Source: Bretschneidera sinensis
Taxonomy: Eukaryota; Streptophyta; Magnoliopsida; Brassicales; Akaniaceae
Assembly (NCBI GenBank): GCA_023935145.1
Contig: CM043698.1
Coordinates: forward strand, 38,899,501 to 38,963,500
DNA: 64,000 nucleotides
Direction: 5' to 3'
The position numbers were made by a program, and so were the translations under genes. This document shows positions 36,501 to 47,940 of the stretch, piece after piece (position 1 is the first letter of the stretch; every line of letters starts with the position of its first letter). The notes beneath the pieces are model-generated. The model had not been told where the DNA came from, did not search any database, and saw only the letters and a list, made by a program, of their open reading frames with translations.

Positions 36501-37870
36501 GATTGGCGACCTTAGACAGTGTGCAATAGAGTGCACGGCCAATCAAGGCTGCGCACACCCATGGCCGAGCAGAGGCATATGTGCACACCTTCTCGGACAG
36601 GGCCGAGCAGTAGTGCACACTATTGCACAGTCTAAGGTCTAGTGCGCATTAGTGCGCACGGCCAATCAGGGCTGCGCACACCCATGGCCGAGCAGAGGCA
36701 TATGTGCGCACCTTCTCAGACAGGGCCAAGCAGTAGTGCACACTATTGCACACTGTCTAAGGTCCAGTGCGCATCAGTGCGCACGACCAATCAAGGCTGC
36801 GCGCGTACCTCATCGAACAGGGCCGAGCAGTAGTGCATACTATTGCACACTGTCTAAGGTCCAGTGCGCATCAGTGCGCACGGCCAATCAAGGCTGCGCA
36901 CACCCATGGCGGAGCAGATGCATATGTGCGCACCTTCTCGGACAAGACCGAGCAGTAGTGCACAATATTGCACACTGTCTAAGGTCCAGTGCGCATCAGT
37001 GTGCACGGTCAATCAAGGCTACGCACACCCATGGCCGAGCAGAGGCATATGTGCGCACCTCCTCGGATAGAGCCGAGCAGTAGTGCACACTATTGCACAC
37101 TGTCTAAGGTCCAGTGCACATCAGTGCGCACGGCCAATCAAGGCTGCGCACACCCATGGCCGAGTAGAGGCATATGTGCACACCTCCTCGGACAGGGCGG
37201 AGCAGTAGTGCACACTATTGCACGCTGTCTAAGGTCTAGTGCGCATCAGTGTGCACGGCCAATCAAGGCTGCGCACACCCATGGCTGAGCAGAGGCATAT
37301 GTGCGCACCTTCTCGGACAGGGTCGAGCAGTAGTGCACACTATTGCAGACTGTCTAAGGTCTAGTGCGCATCAGTGCACACGGCCAATCAAGGCTGCGCA
37401 CACCCATGGCCGAGCAAAGGCATATGTGCGCACCTTCTCGGACAGGGCCGAGCAGTAGTGCACACTATCTAAGGTCCAGTGCACATCAATGCGCACGACC
37501 AATCAAGGCTGCGCACACCCATGGCCGAGCAGAGGCATATGTGCGCACCTCCTCGGACAAGGCCGAGCAGTAGTGCACACTGTCTAAGGTCCAGTGCGCA
37601 TTAGTGCGCACGGCCAATCAAGGCTGCGCACACCCATGGCCGAGCAGAGGCATATGTGCGCACCTCCTCGGATAGGGCCGAGCAATAGTGCACACTATTG
37701 CACAGTCTAAGGTCTAGTGCGCATCAGTGCGCATCAGTGCGCATGGCCAATCAAGGCTGCGCACACCCATGGCCGAGCAGAGGCATATGTGCGCACCTCC
37801 TCGGACAGGGCCGAGCAGTAGTGCACGCTATCTAAGGTCCAGTGCGCACGACCAAACAAAGTTGCGCACA
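36501..37870 (+). repeat. Type-A 125-bp tandem repeats, first interior
   Basis: About eleven copies of a GC-rich unit containing GCGCACACCCATGGCCGAGCAG, GTGCGCACCTTCTCGGACAGG and GTAGTGCACACTATTGCAC, some shortened. Self-complementary words (GTGCGCAC, GTGCAC, CCATGG) recur in each unit. Long open frames on several registers are by-products of a unit without stops. Confidence 0.93.
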
Positions 37871-38660
37871 CCCAAGGTCCGAATAGATGGATTGCTCCAC
37901 TTGTCCTCGGACCCCTGGTATTCTTGGCCGAGGAGATGGATTGCTCCACAAGTCCTCGGCCCATTCTCTTCAAGGTCCGAGGAGATGGATTGCTCTACTT
38001 GTCCTCGAACCCCTGGTATTCTTGGCCGAGGAGATGGTTTGCTCCATAAGTCCTCGGCCCATTATCTTCACAGTCCGAGGAGATGGATTGCTCCACAAAT
38101 CCTCGACCCATTATCTTCACAGTCCAAGGAGATGGATTGCTCCACTTGTCCTCGGACCCCTGGTATTCTTGGCCGAGGAGATGGATTGCTCCACAAGTCC
38201 TCGGCCCATTATCTTCAAAGTCCGAGGAGATGGATTGCTCCACAAGTCCTCGGCCCATTCTCTTCGCAGTCCGAGGAGATAGATTGCTCCACTTGTCCTC
38301 GGACTCAGGGTGTTCTTGACCGAGGAGATGGATTGCTTCACTAGTCCTCGGCCCACACTCTTCAATGTCCGAGGAGATGGATTGCTCCAAGTATCCTCGG
38401 ACCCATGGTGTTCTTGGCCGAGGAGATGGATTGCTCCACAAGTCCTCGGCCCATTATCTTCAAGGTCCGAAGAGATGGATTGCTCCACTTGTCCTCGGAC
38501 CCTTGGTATTATTGACCGAGGAGATGGATTGCTCCACAAGTCCTCGGCCCATTATCTTCAAAGTCCGAGGAGATGGATTGCTCCACTTGTCCTCGGACCC
38601 ATACTGTTCTTGGCCGAGGAGATGAGTCGCTCTACAAGTCCTCGGCCCATTCTCTTTTGC
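37871..38660 (+). repeat. Type-B 49-bp stem-loop repeats, first interior
   Basis: About sixteen copies of a unit centred on GAGGAGATGGATTGCTCCAC, spaced about 49 bp. Two flavours alternate: GTCCGAGGA...TCCTCGGAC and GGCCGAGGA...TCCTCGGCC, each with 9-bp complementary arms around an 18-nt loop. Some units mix the arms. Confidence 0.93.
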
Positions 38661-38771
38661 CTTAGAGCGCATCTTCGATCCCGACATCATATCTCCACAG
38701 ATGAACAAATGCCAACCCAGTTAGGCTACTTCCTTAACCACAGTGCTGCACTTAAGGAAGCGGGGGGCCTC

Positions 38772-39449
38772 TGATACTGCCAAAATACACCTTTCCAATA
38801 AGAAGACGACACGCGGATCATCTTGACCCCAGTCCACAAGAAGACACGCGGAAGACCCAGGCTCGGACAGTTGGGCCTCCAGGTCATGACCGCCCTTCAG
38901 GAAATCATTGCCCCCAGTTGGGTCTCCACGTCACCACCGCCCTCCAGGCCATCATTACCTCCAGGTCATGGCCACCCTTCAGGGCATCATTGCCCCCCAG
39001 TTGGGTCTCCACGTCACCACCGCCCTCCAGGTCATCATTACCCAACCAAGTTGGGACATCAGGTTGTCAAACCGCTTTAACGCATAAACGACTCCAGATC
39101 AAGCCAGCAAGGCAAAGCCCTAACGGACGGCCCCAAGCCACCTAGCTGGGCCTCCTAGGCATCATTACCCAACCCAGTTGGGGCAACAGATCACTGCCGC
39201 CCTAGGCCAAATGCCGCCTCCGAAGCCCTATAAAAAGGGTCAGGTATGCACTCCAAAGCCCCAACTTTTTGCTCAACTGAAAAATGGAGCGCTCGTCCCC
39301 TACATATTTTTGCTCTGACTCTAACTAAAGCTTCGGAGCATCTTCGGAGGCACCCCCTCCGGCGACCCCCTAGCTCACCTTCCTCTCCCTGTGCAGATAC
39401 GTCTGAATCCTAGCCTCCAGCTTAGCAAAACACATTTTTGGCATCAACA
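38772..39449 (+). repeat. LTR 2 (internal) of three-LTR element
   Basis: 678 bp, same ends as LTR 1, very few differences from LTR 1 and LTR 3. Preceded by a polypurine tract and followed by the degraded primer site, so it serves formally as 3' LTR of one unit and 5' LTR of the next. Confidence 0.95.
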
Positions 39450-40555
39450 GATTGGCGACCTTAGACAGTGTGCAATAGTGTGCACGGCCAATCAAGGCTG
39501 CGCACACCCATGGCCGAGTAGAGGCATATGTGCGCACCTTCTCGGACAGGGCCGAGCAGTAGTGCACACGCATGGCCGAGTAGAGGCATATGTGCGCACC
39601 TTCTCGGACAGGGCCGAGCAGTAGTGCACACTATTGCACACTGTCTAAGGTCCAGTGCGCATCAGTGCGCACGGCCAATCAAGGCTGCGCACACCCATGA
39701 CCGAGCAAAGGCATATGTGCGCACCTTCTCGGACAGGGCTGAGCAGTAGTGCACACTATTGCACACTGTCTAAGGTCCAGTGCGCATCAGTGCGCACGGT
39801 CAATCAAGGCTACGCACACCCATGGTCGAATAGAGGCATATGTGCGAACCTCCTCGGACAGGGCCGAGCAGTAGTGCACACTATTGCACACTGTCTAAGG
39901 TCTAGTGCGCATCAGTGCGCACGGTAAATCAAGGCTGTGCACACCCATGGCCGTGCAGAGGTATATGTGCGCACCTTCTCGAACAAGGCCGAGCAGTAGT
40001 GCACACTATTGCACACTGTCTAAGGTCCAGTGCGCACGGCCAATCAAGGCTGCGCACACCCATGGCCGAGCAGAGGCATATGTGCGCACCTTCTTGGACA
40101 GGGCCGAGTAGTAGTGCACACTATTGCACACTGTCTAAGGTCCAGTGCGCATCAGTGCGCACGGCCAATCAAGGCTGCGCACACCCATGGCCGAGCAGAG
40201 GCATATGTGCACACCTCCTCGGACAGGGTCGAGCAGTAGTGCACACTATTGCACGCTGTCTAAGGTCCAGTGCGCATCAGTGCGCACGACCAATCAAGGC
40301 TGCGCACACCCATGGCCGAGCAGAGGCATATGTGCACACCTCCTCGGACAAGGTCGAGCAGTAGTGCACACTATTGCACGCTGTCTAAGGTCCAGTGCGC
40401 ATCAGTGCGCATGGCCAATCAAGGCTGCGCACACCCATGGCCGAGCAGAGGCATATGTGCACACCTCCTCGGACAGGGCCGAGCAGTAGTGCACGCTATT
40501 GCACACTATCTAAGGTCCAGTGCGCATCAGTGCGCATGACCAAACAAAGTTACGC
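39450..40555 (+). repeat. Type-A 125-bp tandem repeats, second interior
   Basis: About nine copies of the same unit as 36501-37870, with a shortened copy at 39560-39620. Confidence 0.93.
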
Positions 40556-41300
40556 ACACCCAAGGTCCGAACAGATGGATTGCTCCACTTGTCCTCGGAC
40601 CCCTGGTATTCTTGGCCGAGGAGATGGATTGCTCCACAAGTCCTCGGCCCATTCTATTCAAGGTCCGAGGAGATAGATTGCTCCACTTGTCCTCAGACCC
40701 CTAGTATTCTTGGCGGAGGAGATAGTTTGCTCCACAAGTCCTCGACCCATTATCTTCACAGTCCGAGGAGATGGATTGCTCCACTTGTCCTCGGACTCAG
40801 GACGTTCTTGGCCGAGGAGATGGATTGCTCCACTTGTCCTCGGACTCAGGGTGTTCTTGGCCGAGGAGATGGATTGCTTCACTAGTCCTCGGCCCACTCT
40901 CTTCAATGTCCGAGGAGATGGATTGCTCCAAGTGCCCTCGGACCCACGGTGTTCTTAGCCGAGGAGATGGATTGCTCGACAAGTCCTCGGCCCATTATCT
41001 TTAAGGTCCGAGGAGATGGATTGCTCGACAAGTCCTCGGCCCATTATCTTCAAAGTCCGAGGAGATGGATTGCTCCACAAGTCCTCGGCCCATTATCTTC
41101 AAGGTCCGAGGAGATGGATTGCTCCACTTGTCCTCGGACCCCTGGTATTCTTGATCGAGGAGATGGATTGCTCCACAAGTCCTCGGCCCATTATCTTCAA
41201 AGTCCGAGGAGATGGATTGCTCCACTTGTCCTCGGACTCATACTGTTCTTGGCCGAGGAGATGAGTCGCTCCACAAGTCCTCGGCCCATTCTCTTTTGCC
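40556..41300 (+). repeat. Type-B 49-bp stem-loop repeats, second interior
   Basis: About fifteen copies. A full 10-bp arm pair is seen at 41103-41112 (GGTCCGAGGA) and 41131-41140 (TCCTCGGACC). Confidence 0.93.
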
Positions 41301-41410
41301 TTAGAGCGCATCTCCGATCCCGACATCATATCTCCACAGATGAACAAATGCCAACCCAGTTAGGCTAGTTCCTTAACCATAGTGCTGCACTTAAGGAAGT
41401 GGGGGGCCTC

Positions 41411-42089
41411 TGGCACTGCCAAAATACACCTTTCCAATAAGAAGACGACATGTGGATCATCTTGACCCCAGTCCACAAGAAGACACGCGGAAGACCCAGG
41501 CTCGGATAGTTGGGCCTCCAGGTCATGACCGCCCTTCAGGGCATCATTGTCCCCCAGTTGGGTCTCCACGTCACCACCGCCCTCCAGGCCATCATTACCT
41601 CCAGGTCATGGCCACCCTTCAGGGCATCATTGCCCCACAGTTAGGTCTCCACGTCACCACCGCCCTCCAGGTCATCATTACCCAACCAAGTTGGGACGTC
41701 AGGTCGTCAAACCGCCTTAATGCATAAACGACTCCAGATCAAGCCAGCAAGGCAAAGCCCTAACGGACGGCCCCCAGCCACCTAGCTGGGCCTCCTAGGC
41801 ATCATTACCCAACCCAGTTGGGGCAACAGATCACTGCCGCCCTAGGCCAAATGCCGCCTCCGAAGCCCTATAAAAAGGGTCAAGTATGCCCTCCAAAGCC
41901 CCAACTTTTTTCTCAACTGAAAAATGGAGCGCTCGTCCCATACATATTTTTGCTTTGACTCTAACTAAAGCTTCGGAGCATCTTCGGAGGCACCCCCTCC
42001 GGCGACCCCCTAGCTCACCTTCCTCTCCCTGTGCAGATACGTCTGAATCCTAGCCTCCAGCTCAGCAAAACACATTTTTGGCATCAACA
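41411..42089 (+). repeat. LTR 3 of three-LTR element
   Basis: 679 bp; starts TGGCACTGCC (two changes from LTR 1) and ends CATCAACA. Preceded by AAGGAAGTGGGGGGCCTC. Confidence 0.95.
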
Positions 42090-43552
42090 GATAGTATCCT
42101 AATCCAAAAGTACTTCTATATTATTCTAGGCAATATGTTGAATTTTTGAAAGTTCAGAAAGAAGAATTAAAGAAAGCAAAAGGAGGAAATGCAAAGAGTT
42201 GAGAGCCAAAACCACAACAACCACCTCCAAAATTCATAGAGAAAATTTTAGAAGGCAAGCTAGAATACTCATTCAGGTTTGCTAGAGAAACCACACCAGG
42301 AAACTCGAAAGCTAAGTAGGAACAAAAAAAATACGAAACACCTATTAGGTATGAATTTCTACCAAATCCAAATAAAAAATTACAAGCAGTAACAACTATT
42401 GGGGTATATTTGGATATAGATTGTACAACAGATCCAAAAAAGCTTATAGAAGATTAGGCTCAAGCTAGTGATTTGATGATTAAAGGAAATATCAAATGGG
42501 ACCAAGAATTCGCTAAACAGTATCTTGAAGCCACGTTGAGAGGAAATGCTAAAAACTTTTTGGGAAAAATATATAGACACACCTAATTTTGATGTACGAA
42601 CTAGTTAAGAACATAATTTGGTATATTGAATGTCAAAATAATTAAAAAAGAGAATTTTGTGGACAACAAGATGTTGAAGTATTATTTGCCAAAAAGCATT
42701 AGAGAAAAGCTGACAAAACTAAGACTTTGTAATATGAATAGGTTTGATGAATACATATGCGATTTCCAAAAATATTATTATAATTGAAAAACTCAGAAAC
42801 ACCCTTTTGGATAGATAAATTCATCAAAAAACTACCTGATCCTGGAATAGCTTAATATCGAAATTATATGACAAGTATTTAAAAGAAAAAGATGAATGAA
42901 TAGATTAATTGGGATTAAGAGTTCAATTTGTCAAAAAAACATTAAGAGATTTCTACACAAATACTTTGGCTATGAAAGATTCTAAGAAAAGGCTAGGTGA
43001 TAGTATGAATGAGAAAATTTATGCGTAGTTAGTAGATATGCCACAACAGTATATGGGTGCAAAAAATCAAAAATAAAAAGAAATACAAAATGTATTTTTA
43101 GAAAAACAGAGAAAGGCTATAAAATATACACGAAGGGTTTTAAAAAGCGAAAGTTTTTTAGGAGAAAAAGAAAATATAATAAAAACTCTCATTGTCCATC
43201 TGGAAAGCATAAATCTGAATGTACTTGTTGGATTTGCAAAGAAAAAGACATAGCTCTTGATTGCCCTAAGAGAAACCCTAAGTAAAATGCAAAAATGATT
43301 TTTCTTTCGAGAAGCTAGATTTAGAGATAGAATTAGTATCATAAAATGAAATATCAAATAATTAGTGACAATGAGTTTGAAGAAGAATAAGAAGACTATG
43401 AACCTTTAGAAATGACAAAAGAAGAATCTTTTGTTAAAATTACAAGCCTAAGAGAGATATATAATTCACATGAAAGCTATGAAGCAAAAGATTACACTGA
43501 ACAGATGGAAAATTGGAATGTAGATAGGAAAAAGAGTGATATATATAAAACA
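42090..43552 (+). pseudogene. Endogenous pararetrovirus capsid-protein region (segment 1)
   Basis: Remnant of a caulimovirid (plant pararetrovirus) capsid domain, broken by many stops and frameshifts. Short recognisable pieces: DIDCTTDPKKLIED near 42413-42455, AKQYLEATLRGNAKNF near 42514-42560, LPKSIREKL near 42685-42715, a basic KKRKFFRRKRKY stretch near 43143-43180, and a CxCxxC zinc knuckle (CTCWICKE) from 43220 followed by LDCPKR. The histidine of the knuckle is lost here through a base loss. An acidic tail follows, typical of this family. It ends at AAACA (43548-43552), the insertion site of a copia element. No viral RT or protease is found. Cannot encode a protein. Confidence 0.75.
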
Positions 43553-43904
43553 TGTTAGGGTTAAACTACCCTATCCCTACGGATCTTTAGATGCGAATAT
43601 AGAGAAGAAAATAGAAATAAATCAAAGGCAAACACACAGCACACAGATTTACATGGTTCACCTAAACTCGGGTTACGTCCACGGAGTTGCAGCGATTTCA
43701 CTATGTCTTGAAGAAGAATACAAGGAGGCCCACCCCTAGACACCCCTCACAGTATTCACAAAAAATGGCTCACACACGCTTACACAAAAGAATAAGATGA
43801 AATCCTTATATTTTCGGTTTAAAATGAACAGATACCAAACAGTGCTGAAAAGACCAGATTGGACATAAAAAAAAAAACCACCAGGCTCCACACATAGCCT
43901 AACA
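43553..43904 (-). repeat. Copia-2a 3' LTR
   Basis: 352 bp, TGTTAGGCTATGTGTGG (minus strand, from 43904) to AACCCTAACA (43553). Preceded on the minus strand by the polypurine tract CCAAGTGGGAGAT. Confidence 0.92.
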
Positions 43905-43995
43905 ATCTCCCACTTGGAGACTGGTCCAATCACCAACACCAAGCACCACATGCCTTCAAACAAAGCAACCATCGCCGCAACTCATTCACCTGTCC

Positions 43996-45503
43996 TCAAG
44001 CTTGAAGACCAACTAAAGCTGAGCGCAGCTTCAATTTCTGAATAGTGACACCCTTAGTCAACATATTTGCTGGATTTTCAATTCCACGAATATTCTCCAG
44101 TACCAACTGTTCACTGTCGAGAAGAGAGCGAATAAAGTGATATCTTAACTGTATATGCTTCGTCATAAAATGAAACATCGGATTCTTAGGAAGAAAAATC
44201 GCACTCTGACTATCACTATGGAGAGTACCCCTCTCATTCTTCTTACCTAGCTCATCCAAGAGACCCTGTAACCAAACCATCTCCTTCCCAGCTTCAATTA
44301 TGGCTACATACTCAACTTCTGTAGTAGAGAGAGCAACGATTTTTTGCAACTTAGAAGCCTAACTTACAGCTGTACCACCCAGAGTTTACACAATCCTTGT
44401 AGTACTCTTCCTACTATCAACATCACCAGCTAAATCCGCATCCACAAAACCCTAAAATTTTAAACTTGCCCTTGTGAAGCACAGAGATGTATATGAAGTG
44501 CCTTTCAAATACCTCATGATCCATTTGACTGCCTCCCAATGTTGTTTTCCTGGATTACTCATGTACCTACTCACTACTCCCACTGCATGTGCAATGTCCG
44601 GTCTTGTGCAGACGATGGTGTACATAAGACTTCCAATAGCTGAGGCATAGGGAACCTTACTCATGTAGTCCTGCTCCTACTTTGTCTTTGGTGACTGATC
44701 CTTAGATAGTCTAAAATGACTAGCCAAAGGTGTGCTCACTGGTTTAGCACTATCCATGCTAAATCGACTGAGAACCTTCTTCATATACTTTGTTTGTGAA
44801 AGTTTCAAAGTCCCACTGAATCTGTCTCTGATGATTCTCATACCAAGGATTTTTTTTGCAGCACCTAAATCCTTCATTGCAAACTGTTTTGACAACTGCC
44901 TCTTGAGATTATTAATCTCCTTAATGTTAGACCCTGCAACGAGCATATCATCCACATACAACAATAATAGGATATAAGAGTTGTCAAAACTCTTAACATA
45001 GCAACAATGGACTTCCTGGCACCTTGTGAACCCGGTGCTACACATGAAGCTGTCAAACTTCTTGTACCATTGTCTTAGAGCTTGTTTCAACCCATACAAA
45101 CTCTTTCTCAGTTTGCAAACCTGATTTTCCTTTCCCTTTACTATAAATCCTTGTGGCTGATGCATATAAATATCCTCCTCCAAATTACCATGAAAGAATG
45201 CAGTCTTCACATCTAACTACTCAAGATGTAGGTTCTCTGCAGCCACAATTCCCAGTACCAGCCTGATTGATGTTAGCTTCACAACTGGAAAGAAAATATA
45301 TGTAGGTTCTCTGCAGCCACAACACCCTCTTTCTGTTGAAACCCTTTTACAACCAATCTGGCCTTGTCATGCTTGCTACCATTATGCTCTTCTTTTACTC
45401 TATACACCCATTTGTTATGTAAAACTTTTTTCCCTTCTGGAAATTCAGCTAGTTCCCATGTCTGATTCGTCATTAGTGAGTCCATCTCATCCTTTATGGC
45501 CAA
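43996..45503 (-). pseudogene. Copia-2a RT and RNase H
   Basis: Minus strand. The RT start NQTWELAEFPEGKKVLHNKWVYRVK is near 45460-45390; then MKTAFFHGNLEEDIYM, YGLKQALRQWYKKFDSF, catalytic YVDD at 44947-44958 and PYASAIGSLMYTIVCTRPDIAH at 44650-44590. RNase H reads ALSTTEVEYVA (44330), HSDSQSAIFL and KHIQLRYHF to a stop near 43996. Broken by frameshifts at about 45240, 44670 and 44400. A 23-bp phrase ATGTAGGTTCTCTGCAGCCACAA is duplicated at about 45227 and 45299. Confidence 0.88.
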
Positions 45504-45661
45504 CTCTCATTTGCTAGAATTTTTAACCTGCAAAGCTTCATCATAACATTCTGGCTCACCACTGTCAGTCAAGAAAATATAGAACAAGGATGGTGAGAAC
45601 CGCTGTGGAGGTCTAATGTTCCTAAAAGACCTTCAGACAACACTTATGGGTGTACACTGTT

Positions 45662-46478
45662 CTACCTGTGGGTCTGTATTCTCATCATTTGCAACATCGT
45701 TCTCATTCCTTTTCTTCTGTAGTTCTCTACAATTTTTCTTAAAGTGGCTAGTCTTACCACAATTCTAGCATTCCAGTTGTCGTCCAGATCTGGATTTACT
45801 CCTACCTCCTCTTCTGGATTTTGATCTACTCCGATTGGAATTTCTATCTTGTGCTCTACCTTTTGTCTCAAGATTTAAAGCGGAACTAGAACCCGATGTT
45901 TTACCCGCATCTCTCTTGCGAACCTCCTTGTTTAAAATCAAATCCCGAATATCTTCATATTTGAGTTTATTCTTCCCTGCAGAATTACTCACCGCCATTC
46001 TCATGGCTTCCCAACTGTTTGACAAAGAAGCCAAAACAATTAAAACACGGATCTCATCATCAAAATCAATCTCAACAGAGGACAATTGATTAACAATTGT
46101 ATTGAACTCATTTAGATGCTGTGCAACAGGGGTACTTACCACCATCTTCAAATTGAACAACTTTTTCATCAGATGCACTTTTTTGTTAGCCGACGATTTT
46201 TCATACATATTGGACAAAGCTGCCATCATATCCTTGGTGGTCTTCTCCTTCATAACATTGTGTGCAACTGATCTTGATAGAGTTAATCGAATAACTCCCA
46301 ATACATGTCTATCAAGAAGATTCAATTCGTCTTCTTTCATACTGTCTGGTTTTGCCCCTAATATAGGCAAATATAATTTCTTGCCATAGAGATAATCCTC
46401 GATTTGCATCCTCCAATACCCAAAATCTGTGCCACCGAATTTCTCGATTCCTGTCACCTTTCCTTCTTCTCCGACCAT
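45662..46478 (-). pseudogene. Copia-2a gag
   Basis: Minus strand from ATG at 46478. A UBN2-type copia gag: KFGGTDFGYWRMQIEDYL, MKEDELNLLDRHVLGVIRLTL, LMKKLFNLKM, VAQHLNEFNTIVNQL. A basic RSRSKSRRGGRSKSRSGR segment leads to a CCHC knuckle, where the tryptophan codon after the first Cys is a stop (LEC-stop-NCGKTSHFKKNC, near 45765). Gag binds RNA and forms the particle; this copy would end before the knuckle. Confidence 0.88.
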
Positions 46479-46515
46479 CGCTCCGACTCAAAAAACCGAT
46501 AGCTCTGATACCAGT

Positions 46516-46924
46516 TATTAGGTTAAACTACCCTATCCCTACAGATCTTTAGATGCGAATATCGAGAAGAAAATAGAAATAAATCAAAAACAAACACACA
46601 ACACAAAGATTTACATGGTTCACCCAAACTCGGGTTACGTCCACGGAGTTGCAGCGATTTCACTATGTCTTGAAGAATAATACAAGGAGGTCCACCCCTA
46701 GACACCTCTCACAGTATTCACAAAAACGGCTCACACACGCTTACACAAAAGGATAAGATGAAACCCTTATATTTCTGGGTTAAAATGAACAGATACCAAA
46801 CAGTGCTGAAAAGACCAGATTTGACATAAAAAAAAAAACCACCAGGTTCCACACATAGCCTAAAAAAAAAACCACCAGATTGGACATAAAAAAAAAAACC
46901 ACCAAGCTCCACCAGGCTCCACAC
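46516..46924 (-). repeat. Copia-2a 5' LTR, rearranged end
   Basis: Matches 43553-43904 until about 46860, then carries two extra partial copies of the CCACCA / poly-A block. Ends in CCACACATA instead of AGCCTAACA. Confidence 0.85.
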
Positions 46925-47940
46925 ATAAAAAAGAGAATTTTGTGGACAACAAGATGTTGAAATACTTTGTCTATGAAAGATTCTAAGAAAAGGCTAGGTG
47001 ATAGTATGAATATGAAAAGTTATGCGTACTTAGCAGATATGCCACGATAGTATATGGGTGCAAAAAATCAAAAATAAAAAAGAAATACAAAAGGTATTTT
47101 AGAAAAATAGATAAGGCTATAAAATATACAAGAAGGGTTTTAAAAAGTGAAAGTTTTTTAGGAGAAAAAGAAAATATAATAAAAACTCTCCTTGTCCATT
47201 TGGAAAGCATAAATCTGAATGTACTTGTTGGATTTGCAAAGAAAAAAGACATAGCTCTTGATTGCCCTAAGAGAAACCCTAAGTAAAATGCAAAAATGAT
47301 TATGCTTTCGAGGAGCTAGATTTAGAGATAAAATTAGTATCATAAAACGAAATATCAAATAATGAGTGACAATGAGTCTAAAGAAGAATAAGAAGACTAT
47401 GAACCTTTAGGAATGACAAAAGAAGAAATTTTCGTTAAAATTACAAGCCTAAGAGAGGTATATAATTCACATGAAAGCTATGAAGCAGGAGATTATGATG
47501 AACAGATGGAAAATTGGAATGTAGATAGAAAAAAGAGTGATATATATAAAACAAGCCATTTCGATCTAAAAACAAAACTAAGCATAGAAACTGTCGAAGG
47601 AACAACTTGAGTTGAACAAACAGAAGAAAGAATTATGATGATTCCACTATTAAGCCCTAAAAAATTAGCTAAGAGAGGTCACGAGTTTGCTCATATTGGA
47701 CTGATCCAAGTAAGAATATGCCCATTATACTGAAAAGGGATAGATTCATCCATGTTTGCTTGTGTGCTTGACTGTAGATATCTCAAGCTTAAAGATGTTC
47801 TAATAGAAGTAAATGCTAAATTCCACAATGGTCCAATAATGTTTGATGTTTAGCTATCATTCACACATTACACTGAAATACACACATTACACTATAATAC
47901 GCACTTCACCTTTCACGACTTCAAATCCATTCAGTACAAC
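46925..47940 (+). pseudogene. Endogenous pararetrovirus: capsid tail then movement-protein region
   Basis: Starts inside capsid sequence (equivalent to about 42650), with a deletion of about 300 bp relative to 42690-42966. It repeats the basic stretch and zinc knuckle (TGT from 47220; here the knuckle His is present but a frameshift follows). The acidic linker (DYEPL, SYEAGDYDEQMENW, 47397-47520) leads without interruption by other domains into a movement-protein-like block: SPKKLAKRG (about 47656), HIGLIQV (47692-47712), CVLDCRYLKL and NGPIMFD (47827-47847). This HIG..Q and GP..F pattern fits the 30K movement proteins of caulimovirids, which move virions through plasmodesmata. AAACA at 47549-47553 is the unoccupied copia target. 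Contains stops; not functional. Confidence 0.72.

Larger units (their letters stand above)
35822..42089 (+). mobile_element. Tat-like non-autonomous LTR element with three LTRs
   Basis: LTR (35822-36500) - interior (36501-38771) - LTR (38772-39449) - interior (39450-41410) - LTR (41411-42089). The ends are TG...CA, flanked by GACAG (35817-35821) and GATAG (42090-42094), a 5-bp target duplication with one later change; the empty site GACAG is at 52252-52256. No gag or pol reading is present. Each interior is a block of 125-bp repeats followed by a block of 49-bp repeats, then a purine-rich AAGGAAGCGGGGGGCCTC polypurine tract. The sequence after each LTR, GATTGGCGACCTTAGAC, resembles the Tat/Ogre-type primer site but is degraded. 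Three LTRs with two interiors imply unequal recombination between copies. Confidence 0.9.
43553..46924 (-). mobile_element. Copia-2a: minus-strand copia, protease and integrase deleted
   Basis: 3' LTR 43553-43904, RNase H and RT 43996-45503, gag 45662-46478, primer-binding site TGGTATCAGAGCT (minus strand, 46501-46513), 5' LTR from 46516 to about 46924. Protease and integrase are missing: gag is followed almost directly by the N-terminal RT region. The 5' LTR end carries repeated CCACCAG/poly-A blocks and stops abruptly at 46924, where viral remnant resumes without a TSD. The left flank AAACA matches the target used by Copia-2b at 53710. Confidence 0.88.

Noticed and set aside
37871..38660. 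Regular 49-bp repeats resembling a CRISPR array
   Set aside because: The host is a plant; the intervening sequence is itself repeated rather than unique spacers, and no cas genes are present.
36652..38774. Several 100-205-residue frames in the type-A and type-B repeats
   Set aside because: Same protein phrases recur in all three frames because the unit lacks stops; no start context, domain or splice evidence.
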